Positions 18,027-27,438 of a DNA stretch of 64,000 bases are shown here, in pieces (the stretch's first letter is position 1; each line of letters begins with the position of its first letter). Both the position numbers and the translations under genes were made by a program. Below the pieces are notes generated by a model. That model ran no database searches. It was not told the DNA's origin and was given only the letters and a program-made list of their open reading frames with translations. This stretch comes from Robertmurraya massiliosenegalensis JC6 (GTDB taxonomy: Bacteria; Bacillota; Bacilli; Bacillales; Cytobacillaceae): assembly GCF_000311725.1 (NCBI RefSeq), contig NZ_HE978513.1:598844-662843 (forward strand), read 5' to 3'.

Positions 18027-18670
18027 GCTTCCATCCCCGGAAGATTTGGCCATAGCACCTCATGTCCAGATTTCTCAAGTTCCTCAATTAAGCGCAATGG
18101 ATTCATCGTTTGGATCCTCAATACGATAATTTTAAAGTCATCATCTCTTTTATCAGGATAGACGAGCACACTTAATATATTGACTTTACAATTTTGAATG
18201 TCAGAAAAGAGACGAAACAGCATTCCCATTTTGTTGCGAACCCGAATTTCAATTTGTGACCCTGGCTGATGTGCTCCTGTCAACTCTACTAATGTATGCA
18301 AGAGATCTGTTTGTGTAATAATGCCTACTAATCTTTTATCCTTTATAATCGGGAGACAACCAATTTTACTTTCATAGAATATCGCTGCCACCTCTTCGAC
18401 AAAATCTAATGGATGACCAGTGATAACGTCTGATACCATAATTGCTTCAAGCGGTTTTTGTAAAATTTCTTTATTTTCTTCAAAGAAAAAAATAGATGGA
18501 ATCGCCTCTTTGATGTCTCGATCAGTAACAATGCCGATTAAGTGCCTTTTTCGATCAATGATGGGAATATGCTTTATCCTTTTCTCTTTCATCAATTGAA
18601 TCGCTTCTTCAATCGTATTCTCTTTCTCTAATGTACATACATCTGAAATCATGATCTCTTCAACAATCAT
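18023..18670 (-). CDS. acuB: Acetoin utilization protein AcuB (CBS pair plus ACT domain)
   Basis: The 215-aa protein has two N-terminal CBS domains (MIVEEIMISDVCTLEKENT and IMVSDVITGHPLDFVEE, about residues 1-135) and an ACT-like C-terminal domain (QPGSQIEIRVRNKMGMLFRL onward). CBS pairs sense adenine nucleotides; a regulatory role on AcuA/AcuC activity is plausible but not settled. Two ATG codons are adjacent; the second (18670) is 7 nt from AGGAGG and gives the MIVEEIM opening seen in B. subtilis. It overlaps acuC by 4 nt. Confidence 0.94.
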   Translation of the reverse strand: MIVEEIMISDVCTLEKENTIEEAIQLMKEKRIKHIPIIDRKRHLIGIVTDRDIKEAIPSIFFFEENKEILQKPLEAIMVSDVITGHPLDFVEEVAAIFYESKIGCLPIIKDKRLVGIITQTDLLHTLVELTGAHQPGSQIEIRVRNKMGMLFRLFSDIQNCKVNILSVLVYPDKRDDDFKIIVLRIQTMNPLRLIEELEKSGHEVLWPNLPGMEA

Positions 18671-18712
18671 CATTAAACCTCCTAAAACGCACTATTCAAT
18701 CGTCATGACGTT

Positions 18713-19345
18713 CTAATACATAAATCGATTCATAAAACGGAGTTGGTCAAATTTTTGAATCGATTCTGTATCAACTCTTTTTCCGATTTTTACCATTAAA
18801 CAATTAGCTGGATGTGAACTGATTTCCGGGTCATCTGTTGCGAACCATTCTAACCCACCTGCATTCATCATTTTCTCCATCACTTTACGGTATTCCCATA
18901 CATTTAATCCTGTACCCTTTAAATCCCAATGCCAATAATATTCCGTCGTGATCGTAATATAGTCCTCCATGGCATCATCCATCATCGAAACGATTAATAA
19001 ATTTTTGCCAACCTGACATCCACGGAACTGAGGGATTACTTCAATAGCTCCTAATTCTATTAAATTTTCCATTTTTCCTTCTGACCATCTTTCTAGTGGA
19101 TCAGGATATAAATATGTTACATATCCAACAATCATTTGCTTATGTCTGGCAACGATAATTCTGCCCTCTGGTAATCCTGCAATCCCAATCAGGGCTTTAT
19201 GCTGCTGAGGAGCAGGTCGAAATGCAACTAAATCTGCATGAAACTCAAACTCTGATAACGCTTCTGGAGAAATCGGCCCTTCAATAATTAATTCTCCATG
19301 AGGTGTCTTTAATTCTTTTGCATTGTATGTTTTCTTATGTTCCAC
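18713..19345 (-). CDS. acuA: Acetoin utilization acetyltransferase AcuA
   Basis: A GNAT-fold enzyme of 210 aa (same length as in B. subtilis) that acetylates and inactivates acetyl-CoA synthetase AcsA. Motifs: EGPISPEALSEFEFHADLVA, GRIIVARHKQMIVGYVTYLY, and the acetyl-CoA loop QFRGCQVGKNLL (the R/Q-x-x-G-x-G/A type). It starts with GTG; AGGTGG lies 7 nt upstream. It is first of acuABC and divergent from its substrate gene acsA, with a cre-like site in the shared region. Confidence 0.95.
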   Translation of the reverse strand: MEHKKTYNAKELKTPHGELIIEGPISPEALSEFEFHADLVAFRPAPQQHKALIGIAGLPEGRIIVARHKQMIVGYVTYLYPDPLERWSEGKMENLIELGAIEVIPQFRGCQVGKNLLIVSMMDDAMEDYITITTEYYWHWDLKGTGLNVWEYRKVMEKMMNAGGLEWFATDDPEISSHPANCLMVKIGKRVDTESIQKFDQLRFMNRFMY

Positions 19346-19428
19346 GGCTCCACCACCTAATTTTAATCATCCTGTTGAGAATCGTTTTTTCTAGATAATT
19401 ACTACTATTATACATGAATAAAAGTAGA

Positions 19429-19442
19429 TTTAAGCGCTTTCA
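19429..19442. promoter_or_regulatory. cre-like site (CcpA operator) between acuA and acsA
   Basis: The minus strand reads TGAAAGCGCTTAAA, one base off the cre consensus TGWNANCGNTNWCA. It lies between the acuA -10 candidate (19407-19412) and the acsA promoter. Catabolite repression of acsA and acuABC by CcpA is established in B. subtilis. Confidence 0.7.
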
Positions 19443-19511
19443 CAAAATTTTCAGTATTTAATTGTTTTTCCACTACGATTTTTTATTTTTCCAAAAAGAA
19501 TATTTTTAAAA

Positions 19512-19540
19512 TTGTGAAAAAGAATCCTTTGTAATATAAT
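19512..19540 (+). promoter_or_regulatory. Sigma-A promoter of acsA
   Basis: TTGTGA (19512-19517), 17-nt spacer, TATAAT (19535-19540), about 30 nt before the AGGGGGA ribosome binding site. Confidence 0.8.
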
Positions 19541-19577
19541 AAGTAGTAACTATATCAAAAAGGGGGATACTTTTTAA

Positions 19578-21296
19578 ATGAAATTGGAAACGCTACCAGT
19601 TATTAAGGGAGAATATAACTTAGAAGATTATCGAGGCACATATGCAAGTTTCGATTGGAAGGAAGTTGAAAAACAATTTTCCTGGTCAGAAACTGGACTT
19701 GTCAATATGGCTTATGAAGCGATCGATAAACATGCTCATTCTTATCGAAAAAATAAAGTTGCCTTGTATTATCGTGATGCAAATCGAAATGAAAAGTATA
19801 CCTTTAAGGAAATGAAAGATCTCACGAATAAAGCAGGAAATATGCTAAAGACATATGGGGATGTTGAAAAAGGGGATCGGGTCTTTATTTTCATGCCTCG
19901 TTCTCCTGAGCTTTACTTTACCGTACTTGGAGCGATCAAGCTAGGGGCGATCGTTGGACCTCTATTTGAAGCATTTATGGAAGGTGCTGTTCGCGACCGA
20001 CTGGAAGATAGTGAAGCCAAAGTACTTGTCACAACACCAGAACTGCTTGAGCGTGTTCCTGTTGATGAATTACCAGCTTTAAAACATATTTTCCTTGTCG
20101 GTAACGAAATCACCGAGGATGATAAATATGTTGATTTCCATAAACGACTTCAAGAAGCTAGCACTAAACTTGAGATCGAATGGGTGGAAAGAACAGACGG
20201 ATTAATTCTTCACTATACTTCTGGTTCAACAGGAAAGCCTAAAGGGGTTTTACATGTCCATAATGCGATGCTACAACACTATCAAACGGCTAAATGGGTA
20301 CTGGATCTAAAGGACGACGATGTTTACTGGTGTACGGCTGATCCTGGCTGGGTAACTGGGACTTCGTACGGAATTTTTGGACCATGGTTGACTGGAACTT
20401 CCAATCTCATCGTTGGCGGAAGATTTGATCCGAATACATGGTACAAAATGCTTGAAGAATACGGGGTCACTGTTTGGTATAGTGCTCCTACTGCCTTCCG
20501 GATGTTGATGGGCGCTGGAGATGAAATCATTAAGAATTATGATCTAAGTCATTTACGACATGTTCTTAGTGTTGGAGAACCACTCAATCCAGAAGTTGTT
20601 CGTTGGGGTATGAAAGTGTTTAACCGCCGCATTCACGATAACTGGTGGATGACAGAAACTGGTGCACAGTTGATCTCCAACTATCCATGTATGGAAATTC
20701 GTCCAGGTTCTATGGGTAAACCGATTCCAGGTGTTAAAGCGGCGATCGTTGATAACCAAGGAAATGAACTTCCACCAAATCGCATGGGCAATTTAGCTAT
20801 TAAAAAAGGCTGGCCATCCATGATGAAAACGATCTGGAATAATGAGGCTAAATATGAGTCCTATTTCATGCCAGGTGATTGGTATGTTTCTGGTGACTCT
20901 GCCTATATGGATGAGGACGGATATTTCTGGTTCCAAGGTCGTGTCGATGATGTGATTATGACTTCTGGTGAGCGTGTAGGTCCATTTGAGGTCGAAAGTA
21001 AGCTTGTCGAGCACCCCGCTGTCGCTGAAGCGGGCGTAATTGGGAAGCCAGACCCCGTTCGTGGTGAAATTATTAAAGCCTTTATCGCTCTTCGGGATGG
21101 TTACGATGTGAGCGATGATTTGAAGGAAGAAATTCGTCAATTTGTGAAAAAAGGGCTTGCTGCACATGCAGCTCCACGTGAAATCGAATTCCGCGACAAA
21201 CTACCAAAAACTCGAAGCGGAAAAATTATGCGTAGAGTATTAAAAGCATGGGAATTAGACCTTCCAACTGGTGACTTATCGACAATGGAAGACTAA
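19578..21296 (+). CDS. acsA: Acetyl-CoA synthetase
   Basis: AcsA converts acetate, ATP and CoA to acetyl-CoA through an acetyl-AMP intermediate. At 572 aa it matches B. subtilis AcsA exactly. Adenylate-forming motifs: the P-loop LHYTSGSTGKPKGVLHVH, the YGxTE-type WWMTETGAQ, GDSAYMDEDGYFWFQGR (the D-x6-G-x-R core), and the C-terminal KTRSGKIMRR. K549 in SGK is the lysine acetylated by AcuA in B. subtilis and falls at the same number here. AGGGGGA precedes the ATG. It is regulated by CcpA through the site upstream and by acetylation through the divergent acuABC. Confidence 0.98.
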   Translation: MKLETLPVIKGEYNLEDYRGTYASFDWKEVEKQFSWSETGLVNMAYEAIDKHAHSYRKNKVALYYRDANRNEKYTFKEMKDLTNKAGNMLKTYGDVEKGDRVFIFMPRSPELYFTVLGAIKLGAIVGPLFEAFMEGAVRDRLEDSEAKVLVTTPELLERVPVDELPALKHIFLVGNEITEDDKYVDFHKRLQEASTKLEIEWVERTDGLILHYTSGSTGKPKGVLHVHNAMLQHYQTAKWVLDLKDDDVYWCTADPGWVTGTSYGIFGPWLTGTSNLIVGGRFDPNTWYKMLEEYGVTVWYSAPTAFRMLMGAGDEIIKNYDLSHLRHVLSVGEPLNPEVVRWGMKVFNRRIHDNWWMTETGAQLISNYPCMEIRPGSMGKPIPGVKAAIVDNQGNELPPNRMGNLAIKKGWPSMMKTIWNNEAKYESYFMPGDWYVSGDSAYMDEDGYFWFQGRVDDVIMTSGERVGPFEVESKLVEHPAVAEAGVIGKPDPVRGEIIKAFIALRDGYDVSDDLKEEIRQFVKKGLAAHAAPREIEFRDKLPKTRSGKIMRRVLKAWELDLPTGDLSTMED

Positions 21297-21302
21297 ATAT
21301 AA

Positions 21303-21340
21303 AACGAGGAAGTCCATGATCAGGACTTCCTCGTGTTTTT
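21303..21340. terminator. Bidirectional terminator, acsA and ccpA
   Basis: Perfect 12-bp stem ACGAGGAAGTCC / GGACTTCCTCGT with flanking A and T tracts. Confidence 0.88.
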
Positions 21341-21357
21341 GTTCTTTCTTTCACATA

Positions 21358-22356
21358 TTATTTAGTAGAACTACGTTGCTCAATGCGATGTGGGAGAATA
21401 ACGGTTTGTTCAGATACAGTTTCTTTGTTCATAAGTTTTGTTAATAGACGCATCGCTACTGCACCAATATCATATAACGGTTGAACAACGGTCGTAAGCT
21501 GTGGACGTACCATCAAAGCTAGTCTTGTATTATCGGATGAAATCACTTCAAAATCATCAGGGATTTTATACCCTTGATCTTCAGCTCCGTGGACAACTCC
21601 TAACGCCATTTCATCTGAACCTACAAAGATGGCAGTTGGCTTGTTTTCAAGCTCCATTAGCTTTTCGAACGCTTCAATTCCTGAATCGTACGTATAATCA
21701 CCTTCTACCACTAACTCTTCACTATACTCAATACCTGCCTCTTGTAAAGCACGCTTGTAGCCTGACAACTTCTTCTTGTCATTAATTGGCTCATGAAATG
21801 GTCCAATGACGAAAGCAATTTTCTTATGACCTTTTTCAATAAAGGAAGATATCGCATCATATGTAGCTTGCTCATAATCAATATTAACAGATGGCACTTG
21901 TTCCGATTCTTCAATTGAACCAGCTAAAACGATTGGCACTGGGGATTTTTCAAATTCCTCTACATGCTCCTGAGTGATGTTTCCACCCATAAAGACGATT
22001 CCATCTACTTGTTTTCCAAGCATCGTATTTAATAAGTGAAGCTCTTTATCCTTGTTCTGATCCGAATTACTCAAAATGATATTATACTTATACATTGTAG
22101 CGATATCTTCAATTCCTCGCGCAAGTTCAGCGAAAAAGGTACTTGAGATGTCAGGAATGACAACACCTACTGTCGTCGTTTTCTTACTCGCAAGACCTCT
22201 TGCAACTGCATTTGGTCTGTAGCCTAAACGACTTATTACTTCTAATACTTTTTTTCTTGTTGCTGGCTTTACATTTGGATTTCCGTTCACTACCCGTGAA
22301 ACTGTAGCCATCGATACGTTGGCTTCTCTGGCCACATCGTATATGGTAATATTCAT
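21358..22356 (-). CDS. ccpA: Catabolite control protein A
   Basis: CcpA is the LacI-family regulator of carbon catabolite repression; with HPr-Ser-P it binds cre sites. The 332-aa protein opens with the LacI headpiece [20 protein letters not shown] and the hinge helix [14 protein letters not shown], then the periplasmic-binding-like core with [14 protein letters not shown], the region that contacts HPr-Ser-P in B. subtilis. It is 334 aa there. It lies in the conserved aroA-ccpA neighbourhood, but motP-motS, which follow ccpA in B. subtilis, are missing and acsA comes next. Confidence 0.98.
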   Translation of the reverse strand: MNITIYDVAREANVSMATVSRVVNGNPNVKPATRKKVLEVISRLGYRPNAVARGLASKKTTTVGVVIPDISSTFFAELARGIEDIATMYKYNIILSNSDQNKDKELHLLNTMLGKQVDGIVFMGGNITQEHVEEFEKSPVPIVLAGSIEESEQVPSVNIDYEQATYDAISSFIEKGHKKIAFVIGPFHEPINDKKKLSGYKRALQEAGIEYSEELVVEGDYTYDSGIEAFEKLMELENKPTAIFVGSDEMALGVVHGAEDQGYKIPDDFEVISSDNTRLALMVRPQLTTVVQPLYDIGAVAMRLLTKLMNKETVSEQTVILPHRIEQRSSTK

Positions 22357-22553
22357 TACAATCGACTCCTTATTCTAAAACGATTATTTATTATTATTTT
22401 AACCCATATTAACACGCTTTAGTGTGTAATTATGTACTTAATAATACTTCACTCCGCTATCTCTCGCAATGTCAAGACTAATTTTTTTACAAAAAAGTCG
22501 AAAATTGATGTCACAATATCATATTTCACGATAAATAGTAAGTTATTTGTACT

Positions 22554-22590
22554 CAAAAAACAGCCTTCTGCACGAAGCAGAAGACTGTTT
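22554..22590 (-). terminator. Terminator of aroA
   Basis: A 14-bp stem with one G-U pair (22558-22571 with 22577-22590), followed by TTTTTT on the minus strand. It ends 14 nt from the aroA stop codon. Confidence 0.85.
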
Positions 22591-22604
22591 CTTAGTTTAC
22601 ATTA

Positions 22605-23681
22605 TTACACGCGCACAAGTGATGAAGCAACTAGTTGCTCCATGAAGTCATCGAATTGCTTCAGATCCATTTGTTGTGCTGAATCAGATAGAGCAACCGC
22701 AGGATCTGGATGAACCTCAGCCATCACACCGTCCGCTCCAATCGCTAATGCTGCCTTCGCTGTTGGAAGGAGAAGATCTCTTCTACCTGTAGAATGAGTC
22801 ACATCGACAAGTACTGGTAAATGCGTTTCCTGCTTCAAGATCGGAACTGCTGAAATATCTAATGTATTTCTTGTCGCTCTCTCGTAAGTGCGAATTCCAC
22901 GCTCACAAAGAATAATTTGTCCATTTCCTTGTGCCATAATATATTCAGCCGCATTAATGAATTCTTCAATCGTTGCAGCTAATCCACGTTTTAATAATAC
23001 TGGCTTGTTGACCGCGCCTGCTGCTTTCAATAACTCAAAGTTTTGCATATTACGGGCACCAATTTGAATGACATCAATATACTGCGCTGCCATTTCAATA
23101 TCTGCTGGATTGACAATTTCACTAATGACTCCTAAATCGTATTCATCAGCCACTCGTTTTAAAATTTTCAACCCTTCCACACCTAAACCTTGGAAGTCAT
23201 ACGGCGAAGTTCTTGGCTTGTAAGCACCCCCGCGCAACAGCTTTAATCCTTTTGCCTTTACGGCTGCCGCAACTGTTGCGACTTGCTCATAAGACTCAAC
23301 TGCACAAGGTCCAAAAACCAATTGCTGTGCACCAGCACCAATTTGTGCTCCTTTCACTTCAACAATTGTATTTTCCGGATGCTTTTTACGTGAAACAAGT
23401 AAAGCTTTACGGTGATCATCCTCTTGTAATTCTAGTCCAGCTTTAAAAATCTCTTTAAATAGATGCTGTAGGGTAGATTTTTCAAAAGGACCGTCATTCT
23501 TCTCAAGTATAGAATCTAGCATTTTACGTTCACGAACCGGATCATAACGATTAACACCTTGAGTTTCTTTAACACGTCCGATTTCTTGAACAAGTCGAGC
23601 TCTTTCATTGATTAAATTCAGTAGTTGCACATTTAGTTCGTCAACACGATTTCGTAATTCTTCCAGTTTCATATTGCTCAT
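22605..23681 (-). CDS. aroA: Bifunctional DAHP synthase/chorismate mutase
   Basis: The first enzyme of aromatic amino acid synthesis, joining phosphoenolpyruvate and erythrose-4-phosphate. It is 358 aa, as in B. subtilis AroA (an AroG/KdsA-type, not EPSP synthase). Residues 1-90 form the AroQ chorismate mutase domain ([20 protein letters not shown] ... [14 protein letters not shown]), which also serves as the feedback sensor. The barrel has [50 protein letters not shown] and [19 protein letters not shown]-like bases precede the ATG. Confidence 0.97.
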   Translation of the reverse strand: MSNMKLEELRNRVDELNVQLLNLINERARLVQEIGRVKETQGVNRYDPVRERKMLDSILEKNDGPFEKSTLQHLFKEIFKAGLELQEDDHRKALLVSRKKHPENTIVEVKGAQIGAGAQQLVFGPCAVESYEQVATVAAAVKAKGLKLLRGGAYKPRTSPYDFQGLGVEGLKILKRVADEYDLGVISEIVNPADIEMAAQYIDVIQIGARNMQNFELLKAAGAVNKPVLLKRGLAATIEEFINAAEYIMAQGNGQIILCERGIRTYERATRNTLDISAVPILKQETHLPVLVDVTHSTGRRDLLLPTAKAALAIGADGVMAEVHPDPAVALSDSAQQMDLKQFDDFMEQLVASSLVRV

Positions 23682-23920
23682 TTTTTTCCCGTCCTTTCGA
23701 AAACTTTTTTGCCCTTCATAATCTATTCACAGATATAAAAGGAATATTCGTTCATGATCTGTTTAAAAAAGATACATTTCTGTATAATTAGAGTTATTAT
23801 ATATGAATTTATTGTTAATGTCACGTACTTTTCTTTAATAATTAAACGCTTTTAAGTGTTAAAGTATTTTGAAAGTATATGATTAATCGTATGATTAATA
23901 GTTAAAGAAGGTGTATCATT

Positions 23921-26083
23921 TTGTCAGATAAAAAGAAATTGTTTGCCTTAGATATCGGTACCCGTTCCGTTGTCGGAATCATTTTAGAAGAGCATCAAGG
24001 AACCTATCATGTCATTGATATGCTCTCCATTGAACATTCGGAACGCGCCATGTTAGATGGCCAAATTCATGACGTCTTGTCGGTATCAAAAATCATAACA
24101 GAAATTAAAGAGAAGCTAGAACCAAAACATGGACCATTAAAAAGGGTTAGTGTTGCTGCAGCTGGTAGAGCCTTGAAAACAGAACGGGCGAAAGTAGCCA
24201 TTGATATTAAGGGAAAACCGATGATTCAGAAAGAAGATATTCTTCACCTTGAGCTAAGCACGGTTCAAAAAGCGCAAAGTCTTGTTGCCGAAAGACATGA
24301 AGAAGAATCTAGTCATTATTATTATTGTGTCGGTTATTCCGTCCTCTACTATCGATTAGATGGAGAGGAAATTGGAAGCTTGATTGATCAGCAAGGGGAC
24401 GAAGCGTCTGTCGAAATCATTGCCACCTTTTTACCGAAGGTAGTTGTGGAATCCTTAATTTCCGCCCTTCATCGTGCAGGACTTGAAATGGAAGCATTGA
24501 CGCTTGAACCAATTGCAGCGATTAATGTGCTCATTCCGCCGAGCATGAGAAGATTAAACGTCGCTCTCGTTGATATTGGAGCAGGAACCTCTGATATCGC
24601 CCTAACCGATTCAGGTACAGTCATTGCCTATGGGATGGTCCCCGTTGCCGGAGATGAAATTACGGAAGCGATTAGTGATCAATTTTTGTTAGACTTTCCA
24701 TTAGCAGAATTAGCGAAACGAGAAATTAACGCAAAAGAAAGTGTTACGATTACAGATATTTTAGGTTTTGAAGCCGAAATTTCTAAAGAAGAAATGATCG
24801 CCCAAGTAGGTCCAGCCATCGATCGACTTGCCGCATCCATTTGTGATGAAATCTATCAATTAAATGGTCACAAATCCCCTAAAGCCGTTATGCTTGTCGG
24901 TGGTGGGAGCTTAACCCCTGATTTACCACGGAGAATTGCCGAACGATTAAACTTACCTGGCAATCGTGTTGCGATTCGTGGAATCGATGCTATTACGTCT
25001 TTAACGCTTGACGACAGCATTGCAAGAGGTCCTGAACTAGTAACGCCAATTGGTATTGCGATTGCGGCACAGAAAACACCGGTTCATTACGTAACCGTAT
25101 ATGTAAATGAACAGCCAGTGCGGTTGTTCGAAGTGAAAAAATTAACCGTCGGTGATTGTCTTCTTGCCGCTGGTATTAAAATGAATAAACTTTATGGAAG
25201 ACCGGGATTAGCGATGATCATTACATTGAATGGTCAGCAAATTACAATCCCTGGGCAACATGGACATCCACCAAAATTATTTATGAATGGAAATGCCTGC
25301 TCATTTGATGATGAGGTCCAAAACGGGGATATTTTAACCCTTGAGCGAGGGCATGATGGTGAAAAAACGGTATTGGGAATACACGAATTACTTGATGAAC
25401 TCCCGACAAAAGCCATTACGATTAATGGGAAGAATTATGAAATACAACCAACAATTACCCGTAATGGCCACATCGTCAGCCCTGAAGTTGTGATTGAAGA
25501 CCGAGATAATATCGAGTGCAAAATGCCTGAAACCATTGAGGAAGCCTTCATCGCCTTGCAGGTAGAACATTATTTTGAACAACTGAAGCCGTTTCGGATT
25601 ACATTGAATCAAAAAGAGACGATTATCCCATCTTTTTCAGGGAAACTGTATAAAAATGGTTTAGAAGCTAGGCTTAGCAATGGGATAGAAGATCTCGACA
25701 ACATTACGATTGAACAAAAAAAATCAGTAACGATTAAAGAACTTGCTGACAAAAAGCAATTAATGCTCTCTCAATCTATTCCTGTTTATTTTAATGGAAA
25801 AGAAATTCAAGTTACCAAAATAGTTACTGAGTTCAAGAAAAATGGGCATATCCTTAAGGAAAAAGACGTTATTGAAGATGGCGATGACATTACGACTAAT
25901 CAAAAGCCATTGCAACCATTCATCTTTCAAGATCTCTTTAATTTTGTCGAGATCGAGATGCCATCTAAAGCAAGCGGAAGTTTTCAATTACTTAAAAACA
26001 ATGAAGAAACCACTTTCTTTGAAGATATTGAACCTGGTGATCACCTTGAAATCGTCTGGCCAAAGACCGTGAAAAAGGATTAA
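23921..26083 (+). CDS. FtsA-like actin-fold ATPase with repeated C-terminal tail
   Basis: An actin/Hsp70-fold protein (720 aa), much longer than FtsA (about 440). Residues 1-385 are FtsA/PilM-like: phosphate-1 LFALDIGTRSVVGI (7-20), an SHS2/1C region (about 85-195), phosphate-2 LVDIGAGTSDIAL (216-228) and the adenosine loop LVGGGSLTP (325-333). The remaining 330 residues contain five related units with a shared pattern, NG[KQ]-x-NG, then D-[NG]-D-x-[IL] (about 433-491, 498-546, 559-609, 621-673, 685-714), probably small beta-rich domains. There is no amphipathic FtsA anchor helix at the C-terminus. Related proteins occur beside aroA in other Bacillus species; the function is not known to me. 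TTG start with AGAAGGTG upstream. Its own terminator follows. Confidence 0.85.
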   Translation: MSDKKKLFALDIGTRSVVGIILEEHQGTYHVIDMLSIEHSERAMLDGQIHDVLSVSKIITEIKEKLEPKHGPLKRVSVAAAGRALKTERAKVAIDIKGKPMIQKEDILHLELSTVQKAQSLVAERHEEESSHYYYCVGYSVLYYRLDGEEIGSLIDQQGDEASVEIIATFLPKVVVESLISALHRAGLEMEALTLEPIAAINVLIPPSMRRLNVALVDIGAGTSDIALTDSGTVIAYGMVPVAGDEITEAISDQFLLDFPLAELAKREINAKESVTITDILGFEAEISKEEMIAQVGPAIDRLAASICDEIYQLNGHKSPKAVMLVGGGSLTPDLPRRIAERLNLPGNRVAIRGIDAITSLTLDDSIARGPELVTPIGIAIAAQKTPVHYVTVYVNEQPVRLFEVKKLTVGDCLLAAGIKMNKLYGRPGLAMIITLNGQQITIPGQHGHPPKLFMNGNACSFDDEVQNGDILTLERGHDGEKTVLGIHELLDELPTKAITINGKNYEIQPTITRNGHIVSPEVVIEDRDNIECKMPETIEEAFIALQVEHYFEQLKPFRITLNQKETIIPSFSGKLYKNGLEARLSNGIEDLDNITIEQKKSVTIKELADKKQLMLSQSIPVYFNGKEIQVTKIVTEFKKNGHILKEKDVIEDGDDITTNQKPLQPFIFQDLFNFVEIEMPSKASGSFQLLKNNEETTFFEDIEPGDHLEIVWPKTVKKD

Positions 26084-26112
26084 TTTATCCCTATAAAGAG
26101 GCTTCAAATCAT

Positions 26113-26160
26113 GAGAAAGGTGAATCCTGAGGGTACTCGAATTCACCTTTCTCTATTTTT
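26113..26160 (+). terminator. Terminator of the FtsA-like gene
   Basis: Perfect 13-bp stem GAGAAAGGTGAAT / ATTCACCTTTCTC followed by TATTTTT. Confidence 0.9.
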
Positions 26161-26294
26161 GTCTATTAATTTTGCCATTAACGCAAGACCTTCGATTTTC
26201 CTCGTACAAAAAAATCGAGGGAAACTCAAATTAGCCTTAAAGAATCCAATTGATTTCCGCTTTGTCTAAATTTCGACTAGAAGACCCTATTTTT
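26161..26294. other. Non-coding stretch left of repeat copy B
   Basis: No gene is seen. A perfect 8-bp hairpin TCGATTTT / AAAATCGA lies near 26192-26216 without a T-run, perhaps a terminator remnant. Repeat copy B follows. Confidence 0.5.
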
Positions 26295-26514
26295 CTCCAA
26301 CCATTTCTCACCATTAAGCGGAATTTTTCCTGTTATCTTCTCGTTGGAGTCCCTTTTAGGGGAAATAACGGAAGATTTTCCGCTTATGGAGGACAAAATC
26401 GTTTATTTTGGCATTTTTTGAGGGGATAGCAGGAAATTTTCCTGTTATTTCGGCTCTTTTTCATGATGCTTGCTCATTAAGCGGAATTTTTCCTGTTATT
26501 TTTTCATACCGATA
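26295..26514 (+). repeat. Dispersed intergenic repeat, copy B (220 bp)
   Basis: Second copy of the 220-bp repeat at 11958-12177, same length and orientation, with scattered point differences and no net indels. It lies between the FtsA-like terminator and the brxC terminator, so it interrupts no gene. It shows the same AAGCGGAATTTTTCCTGTTA units at both ends. Confidence 0.85.
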
Positions 26515-26579
26515 TGCCAACTGTTTATACGGATACATTATCCACAAGTCGAGGGAATTTATACATTCCAAACTGCAAT

Positions 26580-26606
26580 CAAAAAGTCGTTACCACCGAC
26601 TTTTTG
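26580..26606 (-). terminator. Terminator of ytxGH-brxC
   Basis: Perfect 10-bp stem CAAAAAGTCG / CGACTTTTTG, 22 nt after the brxC stop codon; the T-run is in the descending arm on the minus strand. Confidence 0.8.
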
Positions 26607-26627
26607 ACCCAGCCTCTATTTTATGGA

Positions 26628-26951
26628 TCATTCTTCTACTGCTTTCGCCAAGGTGTCCTCTGTGATCTTCCAGTGAGATGCATGCCAAGCAACTGATTCT
26701 TGATTAAATAGCAGCGCTTGTGGTGACTCATGTTTTACCTGGAACGTTTCGGCTATATGGTTCGATAAGGGACGAGCTTCTTGTACAGCTAAATAATAAA
26801 AATTCAACTCTTCATGTTGCTTTGCAAAGCTTTCATATTCTTCAAATGCCGCTTGACTAATCGGGCAGGTTAAAGAATGCTTTAAAAAGAAAAATCGTGG
26901 ATTCTCCTTTAACGTTATTTCAAATTGTTCAATTGACTCCAATTTTTCCAT
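26628..26951 (-). CDS. brxC: Bacillithiol system redox protein BrxC (YtxJ)
   Basis: A monothiol thioredoxin-fold protein of 107 aa. The active site is TCPIS with C29; the second cysteine of thioredoxin is replaced by serine, as expected for the bacilliredoxin-like YtxJ family that handles bacillithiol mixed disulfides. The fold shows in FFFLKHSLTCPIS, LNFYYLAVQE and the cis-proline segment ESPQALLF. GGAGG lies 8 nt upstream of the ATG. It is third in ytxG-ytxH-ytxJ, a stress operon in B. subtilis. Confidence 0.92.
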   Translation of the reverse strand: MEKLESIEQFEITLKENPRFFFLKHSLTCPISQAAFEEYESFAKQHEELNFYYLAVQEARPLSNHIAETFQVKHESPQALLFNQESVAWHASHWKITEDTLAKAVEE

Positions 26952-26973
26952 TCATCTTTCCTCCAACATTCAC

Positions 26974-27417
26974 TTAGTGATTCAGCTGATGTTCTGTTTC
27001 ATCAAATGCTCGTTTTGTTTCTTCTAACTTTCTTTGAATATCAGATTGCTCACTCGTTGGAGCTCCTTTGTTTTCACCTTCACTTAATTCACCAGCTGGT
27101 TTTAATGCTTTCACCTTGTTAAGAATTTGATTCGACTGTTTAGAGACTGCTTGTCCAATTGTATTTGTCTTCTCTTTCGCTACTTCTGCTAGTTCGGAGC
27201 TTTTCATAACAGCGGCCTCACGAAGGTGATCGGTTTTAATTTTGATAGAATGAGCCTGTTCTGATAAATTATTTCGTATATCCTTGCCAGATTTTGGTGT
27301 TAGAAATAAAGCTGTTGCGGCACCAACAATGCCTCCGATGAACGCCCCAATCAAGAAATCTTTCGTATTTACACCACTTTCCGTTTTTTCCCGTTGCTGA
27401 TTCTCATTATTTGGCAT
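26974..27417 (-). CDS. ytxH: General stress protein YtxH
   Basis: The 147-aa protein has a hydrophilic start, a glycine-rich membrane segment FLIGAFIGGIVGAATALFLT (about residues 21-40) with PKSGKDIR just after, the hallmark of YtxH/gas-vesicle-like stress proteins, and then a charged helical remainder. The molecular role is unknown. AAGGAGG lies about 10 nt upstream of the ATG. It is the middle gene of the operon. Confidence 0.9.
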   Translation of the reverse strand: MPNNENQQREKTESGVNTKDFLIGAFIGGIVGAATALFLTPKSGKDIRNNLSEQAHSIKIKTDHLREAAVMKSSELAEVAKEKTNTIGQAVSKQSNQILNKVKALKPAGELSEGENKGAPTSEQSDIQRKLEETKRAFDETEHQLNH

Positions 27418-27438
27418 CTTAAAAAAACCTCCTTAAGA

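Noticed and set aside
26408..26696. Open frames over repeat copy B
   Set aside because: They are not preceded by ribosome binding sites, are not shared by copy A in the same form, and encode low-complexity sequence.
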